Shown: piece by piece, positions 53,001 to 64,000 of the stretch | Layout: the number at the start of each line of letters is the position of its first letter | Position numbering within the stretch: the first letter of the stretch is position 1 | Source: Gonocerus acuteangulatus | Lineage: Eukaryota; Arthropoda; Insecta; Hemiptera; Coreidae | Direction of reading: 5' to 3' | Length of the DNA: 64,000 nt | Assembly (NCBI GenBank): GCA_946811695.1 | Contig: OX328125.1 | Location: 111,747,467-111,811,466, forward strand | The notes under the pieces: model-generated | Told to the model about the DNA's origin: nothing | The model's input: the letters and a program-made list of their open reading frames with translations, nothing else | Database searches by the model: none | Position numbers and translations under genes: made by a program

Positions 53001-56000
53001 GGGATACACTTCCAACACCAATAACCATGCTGATTTCCTAGAATAGCTAAGTTCAGAGGATATTGTTCTTTGTGTAATCGTCCTTGAAGCGGGACACACT
53101 TCCAACACCAATAACCATGCTGATTTCCTAGAATAGCTAAGTTCAGAGGATACTGTTCTTTGTGTAATCGCCATTGAAGCGGGACACACTTCCAATACCA
53201 ATAACCATGCTGATTTCCTAGAATAGCTAAGTTCAGAGGATACTGTTCTTTGTGTAATCGTCGTTGAAGCGGGACACACTTCCAACACCAATAACCATGC
53301 TGATTTCCTAGAATAGCTAAGTTCAGAGGATACTGTTCTTTGTGTAATCGCCATTGAAGCGGGACACACTTCCAACACCAATAACCATGCTGATTTCCTA
53401 GAATAGCTAAGTTCAGGGGATACTGTTCTTTGTGTAATCGCCATTGAAGCGGGACACACTTCCAACACCAATTAACCATGCTGATTTCCTAGAATAGCTA
53501 AGTTCAGAGGATACTGTTCTTTGTGTAATCGTCATTGAAGCGGGACACACTTCCAACACCAATAACCATGCTGATTTCCTAGAATAGCTAAGTTCAGAGG
53601 ATACTGTTCTTTGTGTAATCGCCATTGAAGCGGGACACACTTCCAACACCAATTAACCATGCTGATTTCCTAGAATAGCTAAGTTCAGAGGATACTGTTC
53701 TTTGTGTAATCGTCCTTGAAGCGGGACACACTTCCAACACCAATAACCATGCTGATTTCCTAGAATAGCTAAGTTCAGAGGATACTGTTCTTTGTGTAAT
53801 CGCCATTGAAGCGGGGCACACTTCCAACACCAATAACCATGCTGATTTCCTAGAATAGCTAAGTTCAGAGGATACTGTTCTTTGTGTAATCGCCATTGAA
53901 GCAGGACACACTTCCAACACCAATAACCATGCTGATTGCCTAGAATAGCTAAGTTCAGAGGATACTGTTCTTTGTGTAATCGCCATTGAAGCGGGACACA
54001 CTTCCAACACCAATAACCATGCTGATTTCCTAGAATAGCTAAGTTCAGAGGATACTGTTCTTTGTGTAATCGCCATTGAAGCGGGACACACTTCCAACAC
54101 CAATAACCATGCTGATTTCCTAGAATAGCTAAGTTCAGAGGATATTGTTCTTTGTGTAATCGTCCTTGAAGCGGGACACACTTCCAACACCAATAACCAT
54201 GCTGATTTCCTAGAATAGCTAAGTTCAGAGGATACTGTTCTTTGTGTAATCGCCATTGAAGCGGGACACACTTCCAATACCAATAACCATGCTGATTTCC
54301 TAGAATAGCTAAGTTCAGAGGATACTGTTCTTTGTGTAATCGCCATTGTAGCGGGACACACTTCCAACACCAATAACCATGCTGATTTCCTAGAATAGCT
54401 AAGTTCAGGGAATACTGTTCTTTGTGTAATCGCCATTGAAGCGGGACACACTTCCAACACCAATTAACCATGCTGATTTCCTAGAATAGCTAAGTTCAGA
54501 GGATACTGTTCTTTGTGTAATCGTCATTGAAGCGGGACACACTTCCAACACCAATAACCATGCTGAATTCCTAGAATAGCTAAGTTCAGAGGATACTGTT
54601 CTTTGTGTAATCGTCCTTGAAGCGGGACACACTTCCAACACCAATAACCATGCTGATTTCCTAGAATAGCTAAGTTCAGAGGATACTGTTCTTTGTGTAA
54701 TCGCCATTGAAGCGGGGCACACTTCCAACACCAATAACCATGCTGATTTCCTAGAATAGCTAAGTTCAGAGGATACTGTTCTTTGTGTAATCGCCATTGA
54801 AGCAGGACACACTTCCAACACCAATAACCATGCTGATTGCCTAGAATAGCTAAGTTCAGAGGATACTGTTCTTTGTGTAATCGCCATTGAAGCAGGACAC
54901 ACTTCCAACACCAATAACCATGCTGGTTGCCTAGAATAGCTAAGTTCAGAGGATACTGTTCTTTGTGTAATCGCCATTGAAGCGGGACACACTTCCAACA
55001 CCAATAACCATGCTGATTTCCTAGAATAGCTAAGTTCAGAGGATACTGTTCTTTGTGTAATCGCCATTGAAGCGGGACACACTTCCAACACCAATAACCA
55101 TGCTGATTTCCTAGAATAGCTAAGTTCAGAGGATATTGTTCTTTGTGTAATCGTCCTTGAAGCGGGACACACTTCCAACACCAATAACCATGCTGATTTC
55201 CTAGAATAGCTAAGTTCAGAGGATACTGTTCTTTGTGTAATCGCCATTGAAGCGGGACACACTTCCAATACCAATAACCATGCTGATTTCCTAGAATAGC
55301 TAAGTTCAGAGGATACTGTTCTTTGTGTAATCGCCATTGTAGCGGGACACACTTCCAACACCAATAACCATGCTGATTTCCTAGAATAGCTAAGTTCAGG
55401 GGATACTGTTCTTTGTGTAATCGCCATTGAAGCGGGACACACTTCCAACACCAATTAACCATGCTGATTTCCTAGAATAGCTAAGTTCAGAGGATACTGT
55501 TCTTTGTGTAATCGTCATTGAAGCGGGACACACTTCCAACACCAATAACCATGCTGATTTCCTAGAATAGCTAAGTTCAGAGGATACTGTTCTTTGTGTA
55601 ATCGCCATTGAAGCGGGACACACTTCCAACACCAATTAACCATGCTGATTTCCTAGAATAGCTAAGTTCAGAGGATACTGTTCTTTGTGTAATCGTCCTT
55701 GAAGCGGGACACACTTCCAACACCAATAACCATGCTGATTTCCTAGAATAGCTAAGTTCAGAGGATACTGTTCTTTGTGTAATCGCCATTGAAGCGGGAC
55801 ACACTTCCAACACCAATAACCATGCTGATTTCCTAGAATAGCTAAGTTCAGGGGATACTGTTCTTTGTGTAATCGCCATTGAAGCGGGACACACTTCCAA
55901 CACCAATTAACCATGCTGATTTCCTAGAATAGCTAAGTTCAGAGGATACTGTTCTTTGTGTAATCGTCATTGAAGCGGGACACACTTCCAACACCAATAA

Positions 56001-59000
56001 CCATGCTGATTTCCTAGAATAGCTAAGTTCAGAGGATACTGTTCTTTGTGTAATCGCCATTGAAGCGGGACACACTTCCAACACCAATTAACCATGCTGA
56101 TTTCCTAGAATAGCTAAGTTCAGAGGATACTGTTCTTTGTGTAATCGTCCTTGAAGCGGGACACACTTCCAACACCAATAACCATGCTGATTTCCTAGAA
56201 TAGCTAAGTTCAGAGGATACTGTTCTTTGTGTAATCGCCATTGAAGCGGGGCACACTTCCAACACCAATAACCATGCTGATTTCCTAGAATAGCTAAGTT
56301 CAGAGGATACTGTTCTTTGTGTAATCGCCATTGAAGCAGGACACACTTCCAACACCAATAACCATGCTGATTGCCTAGAATAGCTAAGTTCAGAGGATAC
56401 TGTTCTTTGTGTAATCGCCATTGAAGCGGGACACACTTCCAACACCAATAACCATGCTGATTTCCTAGAATAGCTAAGTTCAGAGGATACTGTTCTTTGT
56501 GTAATCGCCATTGAAGCGGGACACACTTCCAACACCAATAACCATGCTGATTTCCTAGAATAGCTAAGTTCAGAGGATATTGTTCTTTGTGTAATCGTCC
56601 TTGAAGCGGGACACACTTCCAACACCAATAACCATGCTGATTTCCTAGAATAGCTAAGTTCAGAGGATACTGTTCTTTGTGTAATCGCCATTGAAGCGGG
56701 ACACACTTCCAATACCAATAACCATGCTGATTTCCTAGAATAGCTAAGTTCAGAGGATACTGTTCTTTGTGTAATCGCCATTGTAGCGGGACACACTTCC
56801 AACACCAATAACCATGCTGATTTCCTAGAATAGCTAAGTTCAGGGGATACTGTTCTTTGTGTAATCGCCATTGAAGCGGGACACACTTCCAACACCAATT
56901 AACCATGCTGATTTCCTAGAATAGCTAAGTTCAGAGGATACTGTTCTTTGTGTAATCGTCATTGAAGCGGGACACACTTCCAACACCAATAACCATGCTG
57001 ATTTCCTAGAATAGCTAAGTTCAGAGGATACTGTTCTTTGTGTAATCGTCCTTGAAGCGGGACACACTTCCAACACCAATAACCATGCTGATTTCCTAGA
57101 ATAGCTAAGTTCAGAGGATACTGTTCTTTGTGTAATCGCCATTGAAGCGGGGCACACTTCCAACACCAATAACCATGCTGATTTCCTAGAATAGCTAAGT
57201 TCAGAGGATACTGTTCTTTGTGTAATCGCCATTGAAGCAGGACACACTTCCAACACCAATAACCATGCTGATTGCCTAGAATAGCTAAGTTCAGAGGATA
57301 CTGTTCTTTGTGTAATCGCCATTGAAGCAGGACACACTTCCAACACCAATAACCATGCTGATTGCCTAGAATAGCTAAGTTCAGAGGATACTGTTCTTTG
57401 TGTAATCGCCATTGAAGCGGGACACACTTCCAACACCAATAACCATGCTGATTTCCTAGAATAGCTAAGTTCAGAGGATACTGTTCTTTGTGTAATCGCC
57501 ATTGAAGCGGGACACACTTCCAACACCAATAACCATGCTGATTTCCTAGAATAGCTAAGTTCAGAGGATATTGTTCTTTGTGTAATCGTCCTTGAAGCGG
57601 GACACACTTCCAACACCAATAACCATGCTGATTTCCTAGAATAGCTAAGTTCAGAGGATACTGTTCTTTGTGTAATCGCCATTGAAGCGGGACACACTTC
57701 CAATACCAATAACCATGCTGATTTCCTAGAATAGCTAAGTTCAGAGGATACTGTTCTTTGTGTAATCGCCATTGTAGCGGGACACACTTCCAACACCAAT
57801 AACCATGCTGATTTCCTAGAATAGCTAAGTTCAGGGGATACTGTTCTTTGTGTAATCGCCATTGAAGCGGGACACACTTCCAACACCAATTAACCATGCT
57901 GATTTCCTAGAATAGCTAAGTTCAGAGGATACTGTTCTTTGTGTAATCGTCATTGAAGCGGGACACACTTCCAACACCAATAACCATGCTGATTTCCTAG
58001 AATAGCTAAGTTCAGAGGATACTGTTCTTTGTGTAATCGCCATTGAAGCGGGACACACTTCCAACACCAATTAACCATGCTGATTTCCTAGAATAGCTAA
58101 GTTCAGAGGATACTGTTCTTTGTGTAATCGTCCTTGAAGCGGGACACACTTCCAACACCAATAACCATGCTGATTTCCTAGAATAGCTAAGTTCAGAGGA
58201 TACTGTTCTTTGTGTAATCGCCATTGAAGCGGGACACACTTCCAACACCAATAACCATGCTGATTTCCTAGAATAGCTAAGTTCAGGGGATACTGTTCTT
58301 TGTGTAATCGCCATTGAAGCGGGACACACTTCCAACACCAATTAACCATGCTGATTTCCTAGAATAGCTAAGTTCAGAGGATACTGTTCTTTGTGTAATC
58401 GTCCTTGAAGCGGGACACACTTCCAACACCAATAACCATGCTGATTTCCTAGAATAGCTAAGTTCAGAGGATACTGTTCTTTGTGTAATCGCCATTGAAG
58501 CGGGACACACTTCCAACACCAATTAACCATGCTGATTTCCTAGAATAGCTAAGTTCAGAGGATACTGTTCTTTGTGTAAACGTCCTTGAAGCGGGACACA
58601 CTTCCAACACCAATAACCATGCTGATTTCCTAGAATAGCTAAGTTCAGAGGATACTGTTCTTTGTGTAATCGTCCTTGAAGCGGGACACACTTCCAACAC
58701 CAATAACCATGCTGATTTCCTAGAATAGCTAAGTTCAGAGGATACTGTTCTTTGTGTAATCGCCATTGAAGCGGGACACACTTCCAACACCAATAACCAT
58801 GCTGATTTCCTAGAATAGCTAAGTTCAGAGGATACTGTTCTTTGTGTAATCGTCCTTGAAGCGGGACACACTTCCAACACCAATAGCCATGCTGATTTCC
58901 TAGAATAGCTAAGTTCAGAGGATACTGTTCTTTGTGTAATCGCCATTGAAGCGGGGACCACTTCCAACACCAATAACCATGCTGATTTCCTAGAATAGCT

Positions 59001-60130
59001 AAGTTCAGAGGATACTGTTCTTTGTGTAATCGCCATTGAAGCGGGACACACTTCCAACACCAATAACCATGCTGATTTCCTAGAATAGCTAAGTTCAGAG
59101 GATACTGTTCTTTGTGTAATCGTCCTTGAAGCGGGACACACTTCCAACACCAATAACCATGCTGATTTCCTAGAATAGCTAAGTTCAGAGGATACTGTTC
59201 TTTGTGTAATCGCCATTGAAGCGGTACACACTTCCAACACCAATAACCATGCTGATTTCCTAGAATAGCTAAGTTCAGAGGATACTGTTCTTTGTGTAAT
59301 CGTCCTTGAAGCAGGACACACTTCCAACACCAATAACCATGCTGATTTCCTAGAATAGCTAAGTTCAGAGGATACTGTTCTTTGTGTAATCGTCCTTGAA
59401 GCGGGACACACGTCCAACACCAATAACCATGCTGATTTCCTAGAATAGCTAAGTTCAGAGGATACTGTTCTTTGTGTAATCGTCCTTGAAGCGGGACACA
59501 CGTCCAACACCAATAACCATGCTGATTTCCTAGAATAGCTAAGTTCAGAGGATACTGTTCTTTGTGTAATCGTCCTTGAAGCGGAACACACTTCCAACAC
59601 CAATAACCATGCTGATTTCCTAGAATAGCTAAGTTCAGAGGATACTGTTCTTTGTGTAATCGTCCTTGAAGCAGGACACACTTCCAACACCAATAACCAT
59701 GCTGATTACCTAGAACAGCTAAGTTCAGAGGATACTGTTCTTTGTGTAATCGTCCTTGAAGCGGGAGACACTTCCAACACCAATAACCATGCTGATTTCC
59801 TAGAATAGCTAAGTTCAGAGGATACTGTTCTTTGTGTAATCGTCCTTGAAGCGGGAGACACTTCCAACACCAATAACCATGCTGATTTCCTAGAATAGCT
59901 AAGTTCAGAGGATACTGTTCTTTGTGTAATCGCCATTGAAGCGGGACACACTTCCAACACCAATTAACCATGCTGATTACCTAGAACAGCTAAGTTCAGA
60001 GGATACTGTTCTTTGTGTAATCGTCCTTGAAGCGGGACATACTTCCAACACCAATAACCATGCTGATTACCTAGAACAGCTAAGTTCAGAGGATACTGTT
60101 CTTTGTGTAATCGTCCTTGAAGCGGGACAA
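50030..60130. repeat. 90 bp satellite DNA array, ~112 units
   Basis: Unit: GGGACACACTTCCAACACCA, ATAACCATGCTGATTTCCTA, GAATAGCTAAGTTCAGAGGA, TACTGTTCTTTGTGTAATCG, then either TCCTTGAAGC or CCATTGAAGC. Units are highly similar. About a dozen units have one extra T (CCAATTAACC, 91 bp). 53.4-58.5 kb forms a higher-order repeat of 2,435 bp (27 units, five of them 91 bp), present about twice. Long minus-strand ORFs (up to 579 codons) exist only because 90 is a multiple of three and the unit lacks stops in two frames. Confidence 0.97.
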
Positions 60131-60865
60131 TCATACAATAAATAAAGTGCTGTGAAACATGTGGAACTGAATTTGATTAAATTAATTATAATTCAAGTTG
60201 CATTTGTTTTGTTTTCAAAGCTTTACCTTGAACTTTTGACACAAAATGATGACTTTTGAGGTTTGTAGCTTGTCCTGATGATTTGGTAACTTGTCACAAC
60301 ATGAAAGCTACAGTTGCTAACTTGTTGATTTCTTGGCAGGGAGAGTTATTTAGCATAGACTAAGTATTTTTTTTTTTCAATAAACAAAATAATAAAAATT
60401 TAAAAGAGTAGGCTTAGATTCTAATTATAAATAGAACTACAATATTCTGTGTAATACATAGATAAAACGTTTTAAAACAAGTTAAAAAACATTTTAATGA
60501 ATTATTCAAGTTTACGCATTCCTAAATGGTCGCAAAAAGGACCATTTTCAAAAATTCATAGCTACGTAAGTACTCGAATATGCACGTTGAAATTTTTCCA
60601 TTAGTTTTATGTTACCAGAGATATTAAAGCCTAAAGTTATCAAAACTTGCTAAAATTTATTAAAAAATAAGGTACCGAAAATCAGGGTTGAAAGAACTTT
60701 AGAAGCTACTTAGATAGGTGTACCAGCATGCCAAAAATTGACTTTCATATACAGCCCTTTATGCTAAAAAACCCTCAAAAGCGGGCTTTTCAGAAATGAA
60801 AACAGTTGTTTTCAATAGCAGTTTTCAGGTATTGGACTTTAAAATATTCAAATAGTGAAGAAGTT
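60131..60865. other. no gene recognised
   Basis: AT-rich sequence right of the satellite. Confidence 0.35.
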
Positions 60866-61861
60866 GTGGTAAAACTGAAGGAGAGCGTCCTCAGCACCGA
60901 TTTTCTTCCAAGTTTGCACTACAACGTATTTTGAATCCGTCGGAAAAAAAAGTTGCTCGCAACTAGGAAAGAAGTTATTTAAAAAAAAGTTCACTGTTAT
61001 GAAAGTTACAAACGATCGCATAAACAACGTACTTGTAAACTCGCGCATGCGCAATAGTCCTTAATGAAGAAGTGTAATTGAAATTAACTATCAATTATTA
61101 AAATTTACCAACACTTATTTATTCAGAAACATTTTTTTAATTAATGAAACATTCTTCAAATTTCTTGTTTCGCTCCTGAAAAGAATTATATAACAGAAAT
61201 CCCTTAATAATTAGCTAATGCCTTTATGATTTGTTCCTTCTAAGCTTCTCTAATTCCCTCTAAGCTGTAATTAGCTTGCTATTGTTATCGTTATTACAGT
61301 TTTTTGTAGAAAGTGTTCAATAAAAATGAAGTGATAATGCGCATAAATTAAGTGATAATGCGCATAGATGAAGTGATAATGCGCATAAATGCTATTTTCG
61401 GTGCGATTGCAGACTTATATCCACCGAACATCGCGTCTGAAGATGTCTAGGAGGATTAGAAGAATGCCTTGGACGACTTTTGGGCATAGAATTCTTTTCA
61501 TTTCTGCCAGTTGGATTGACTAGGGGTTTTGATATCTTCTTGAGCGAGCGGAGCGAGCGGAAACGCATAGCACGTATACCCAAAAGCGACAGTTTACGAC
61601 CAAGTCATCTACCACAGGTGAGTCTAAATTTCAATTACACTTCGTCATTAAGGACTATTGCGCATGCGCGTGTTTACATATAACCTGTTTACCCCGTCTT
61701 TTATAACCTCCATAACAGTGAACTTTAGTGCTTAATAACTTCTTTCCTAGTTGCGAGCAACTTTTTGTTTTCAACGGATTCGTGTTTAGTGCATCAAAAT
61801 ACGTTATAGTGCAAATTTTGAAGAAAATCGGTGCTGAGGACACTCTCCTTCAGTATTACCG
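60866..61861. mobile_element. TIR MITE, ~1.0 kb (family M1 relative)
   Basis: Inverted ends start GGTAAAACTGAAGGAGAGCG (left) and GGTAATACTGAAGGAGAGTG (right, inward). They share CCTCAGCACCGATTTTCTTC, AACTAGGAAAGAAGTTATT and CGCGCATGCGCAATAG with inner parts. A 21-22 bp tandem triplet (AAGTGATAATGCGCATA, 61329-61391) lies inside. No transposase. Confidence 0.75.
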
Positions 61862-62165
61862 AAGTTATAAAAGATAGAGCAGACTGCAAGGAAAACAATG
61901 GTGATTGAATTATTAGTCTACGACTTATCAATCCTGCGATCTGGGTCTTCCATAAGAGCTTATAAACTCAAAAATGGCCATGCACGGTGAAACAAAGATG
62001 GCCGCTATTTTCAAACGGTTGACTCAAAAAAAATTTAAAATTTGCTTTGAACTACTGATTCCATGTGTAATTGATGTTAAAAATATCATTTTTTTTTTAA
62101 AATGGTCAAGCAAACACCTTTGGACCACATGGTATGGATTGACCCTATTTCATGAACTGCTTATC
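61862..62165. other. probable intron sequence upstream of the second GMC gene
   Basis: No coding feature; leads into a splice acceptor. Confidence 0.4.
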
Positions 62166-62178
62166 TTCCCTGTTGCAG
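62166..62178 (+). promoter_or_regulatory. 3' splice acceptor of a 5'UTR intron
   Basis: TTCCCTGTTGCAG, one base before the ATG; the equivalent of 32183-32196. Confidence 0.65.
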
Positions 62179-62179
62179 G

Positions 62180-64000
62180 ATGGCTCGGTGGCTACTGGCG
62201 ATGAGCTTCCTCTGTCTGGGTGTCCGAGGACAGAATACCATCCTGGACGAAGTGCATCGGCTGTACGTCCAGCAGGGGATACCCTACCGAGAGAACGACT
62301 TCCTAGACAATCTCCCGATTCACGAGGAGTACGACTTCGTGGTGATAGGTTCGGGACCTGGAGGATCCACCGTCGCCAACAGACTCTCCGAGATGCCCCA
62401 ATGGACGGTGCTGCTTCTGGAAGGGGGCCCAGAAGGAAATATATACAACGACATTCCCTTTATAAATCCTATTTCAATATTAGGAAATTTTTCCAAGTTC
62501 TACAGAGTCGAAAAGACTCCGAACGCTTGCGGTGGACTGATTAATGACGAATGCTATTGGCCGGCTGGAGAAGTCCTTGGCGGTGCGACGATCATCAACG
62601 CTATGCTCTACACTCGAGGACATCCCGATGATTTCGACGAATGGGCTGCCGAAGGAAATCCTGGATGGTCCTATCAAGACGTACTGCCGTATTTCCTAAA
62701 ATCTGAACGGATGGCCATAAAGAAATTGATGAATTCGCCTTATCATTCGACAGAAGGCCCAGTCCAAATAGAAGAACCTTACCCGACGAGGCTAGCGGAA
62801 CGCTGGTTGCGTGCAGGTCGAGAACGAGGCTACGACATTGTGGACTACAACAACCCAGAGACTACCTTAGGATTCTCGACCTCGCAGGTGACCATGCGGC
62901 GTGGTAGGAGAGAGAGTGCAGCTTCGGCATTTCTCGTCCCGGCAAAGAACAGGAAGAACCTTCACATCGCCAGAAATACTCCTGCCACAAAAATTCTCAT
63001 AGATCCAATAACGAAGCGAGCTTATGGTGTTACTTTCACGAGGAAAGGGAAGAAGAGGACGGTGTTCGCGAGAAACGAGGTTATACTCTCAGCAGGAACA
63101 TTCAACTCACCCAAGCTGCTCATGTTATCAGGCATTGGGCATCGAGATCATCTGGAATCGCTGGGCATTCCAGTAATCCAAGATCTTCCAGTAGGTGACG
63201 GTCTGCAGGAACACCTAGGAACTCCGCTTCTGAACTTCTTCATAAACACTACAGACAGCGTTGTCTTTCCGAAGATCATTAGGAACTCACCTGCATACTT
63301 CATGCAATGGATTACGGGGAATCGAGGTTTGTTTTCTAACAACGGTGCCGAAGCGTTGGGCTACATCAAAACCCCTTTAGCAGGAAACAAGCCTGACATA
63401 GAGTTCTTATTCATACCACTCACTCCTGGGTCGGACGGTGGAGCGATGATTAAGAAAACTATCAGCGTCAAGGACGACGAGTATGATAAATTGTGGGGCC
63501 GTCATGCATTTAGGGAAGGATTCACCATTTGCCCAATGATGATGTATCCACGAAGCCGGGGGAAAATAAGGTTGAGGAGTAAATTCTTTGACGACCCTCC
63601 GATCGTAGACGGTAACTTCTTTGCTGATCCTTTCGACGTGCAGACAATCATCGAAGGAGTACGCGAAGCGATGCGAGTAGCAAACACCAAGGCATTCCAG
63701 GAGATTGGTGCCAGGCAACACACCGTACCGTTGGACATGTGCAAGAAACACAGATTCAACTCGGACGCTTACTGGGACTGTACGATTCGCGCGGTGCCGA
63801 TACAATGGCATCACCAATGCGGCACTTGCAGGATGGGTCCAGACCCCGCAAGTTCTGTCGTCAACCCCAGACTACAGGTCCATGGCATCGAGGGCCTTCG
63901 GGTGGTGGACGCTTCGATCATGCCACGGATCCCAGGGGTGCACACCATGGCTTCTAGCTACATGATAGGCGAAAAGGGAGCAGACCTCATCAAAGAGGAC
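62180..64000 (+). CDS. secreted GMC oxidoreductase paralogue, 3' end cut by window
   Basis: Open from ATG to the window edge: 607 codons with no stop or frameshift. Alignment to the paralogue at 32201 indicates that only about six to ten residues and the stop are missing. Signal peptide-like start MARWLLAMSFLCLGVRG. FAD motif GSGPGG at 57-62. First GMC signature region WPAGEVLGGATIINAMLYTR, second GTFNSPKLLMLSGIG at 306-320. Catalytic-type H545 (HHQCGTCRMG) and H588 (PGVHTMASSY), again His rather than the usual Asn at the second site. Single coding exon preceded by a UTR acceptor. A FAD-dependent secreted alcohol or sugar oxidoreductase; substrate unknown. Same strand as its neighbour, 28 kb downstream, so it arose by tandem duplication. 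Confidence 0.93.
   Translation, partial: MARWLLAMSFLCLGVRGQNTILDEVHRLYVQQGIPYRENDFLDNLPIHEEYDFVVIGSGPGGSTVANRLSEMPQWTVLLLEGGPEGNIYNDIPFINPISILGNFSKFYRVEKTPNACGGLINDECYWPAGEVLGGATIINAMLYTRGHPDDFDEWAAEGNPGWSYQDVLPYFLKSERMAIKKLMNSPYHSTEGPVQIEEPYPTRLAERWLRAGRERGYDIVDYNNPETTLGFSTSQVTMRRGRRESAASAFLVPAKNRKNLHIARNTPATKILIDPITKRAYGVTFTRKGKKRTVFARNEVILSAGTFNSPKLLMLSGIGHRDHLESLGIPVIQDLPVGDGLQEHLGTPLLNFFINTTDSVVFPKIIRNSPAYFMQWITGNRGLFSNNGAEALGYIKTPLAGNKPDIEFLFIPLTPGSDGGAMIKKTISVKDDEYDKLWGRHAFREGFTICPMMMYPRSRGKIRLRSKFFDDPPIVDGNFFADPFDVQTIIEGVREAMRVANTKAFQEIGARQHTVPLDMCKKHRFNSDAYWDCTIRAVPIQWHHQCGTCRMGPDPASSVVNPRLQVHGIEGLRVVDASIMPRIPGVHTMASSYMIGEKGADLIKED

Noticed and set aside
50021..59971. Many long ORFs with 30-residue repeats (VLEVCPAS.. 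/ WCWKCVPLQ..)
   Set aside because: They are readings of the 90 bp satellite in two frames at once, broken by one-base unit variants; no start, splice or codon-selection signal.
50030..60130. CRISPR-like regular array
   Set aside because: No unique spacers; the whole unit is repeated, and the sequence is eukaryotic.
62152..62544. 130-codon ORF overlapping the second GMC gene
   Set aside because: It is an out-of-frame shadow of the open GMC frame starting at 62180.

Overview
This is a eukaryotic window, almost certainly from a large, AT-rich, repeat-laden arthropod genome. The evidence is two secreted GMC-type flavin oxidoreductases of the insect glucose-dehydrogenase kind, each with its coding region in one open exon behind a 5'UTR intron acceptor; remnants of Jockey-like and RNase H-bearing LINEs, a Harbinger, a Tigger/pogo, hAT MITEs and Helitron-like elements; tRNA-headed SINEs; and very long (TA)n tracts. 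A hemipteran or other large-genome insect would fit, but I cannot name the species.

Layout. 0-7.6 kb: SINEs, TIR elements with ACATGTCGC repeats, a hAT-like MITE, TA/GATA microsatellites, and an exon-like 28-codon ORF shared with a second copy at 46.9 kb. 7.8-9.0 kb: a ~64 bp minisatellite carrying a perfect GATA-factor consensus (CTTATCAG) in nearly every unit. 10.4-11.6 kb: an inverted dispersed repeat and TA arrays. 13.0-13.9 kb: a Harbinger element with TTA target duplications and the N-terminal part of a transposase. 14.3-16.7 kb: palindromic repeats that carry hammerhead-ribozyme cores. 17-24.4 kb: an RNase H LINE, nested LINE fragments, a 724 bp TIR MITE and a Helitron with a LINE inside it. 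27-30.3 kb: another hammerhead element and a tandem ~145 bp array of hammerhead-bearing units. 32.2-34.0 kb: the first complete GMC gene. 35-38 kb: a hammerhead palindrome interrupted by a hAT MITE and a mariner-like transposon. 38-49.9 kb: SINEs, LINE remnants, a Tigger MITE, a tandem hammerhead/TA repeat and a palindromic element with a 90-codon ORF. 50.0-60.1 kb: a 90 bp satellite of about 112 units with a 2,435 bp higher-order repeat. 60.9-61.9 kb: a TIR MITE. 62.2 kb to the edge: a second GMC paralogue, cut by the window end just before its stop.

The two GMC genes are the only host genes I can support. They lie in tandem on the plus strand about 28 kb apart, share the position of the UTR intron, and look like members of an expanded GMC cluster.

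The most interesting signal is a scattered family of hammerhead-ribozyme-like motifs: CUGANGA, a 6 bp stem II, GAAA, then a short self-complementary stem III half ending in NUH. They occur at least ten times, several with compensatory changes in stems I and II. They sit in inverted pairs or tandem arrays, often beside (TA)n, as expected of Penelope-like or retrozyme retroelements. No Penelope reverse transcriptase is visible in the window.
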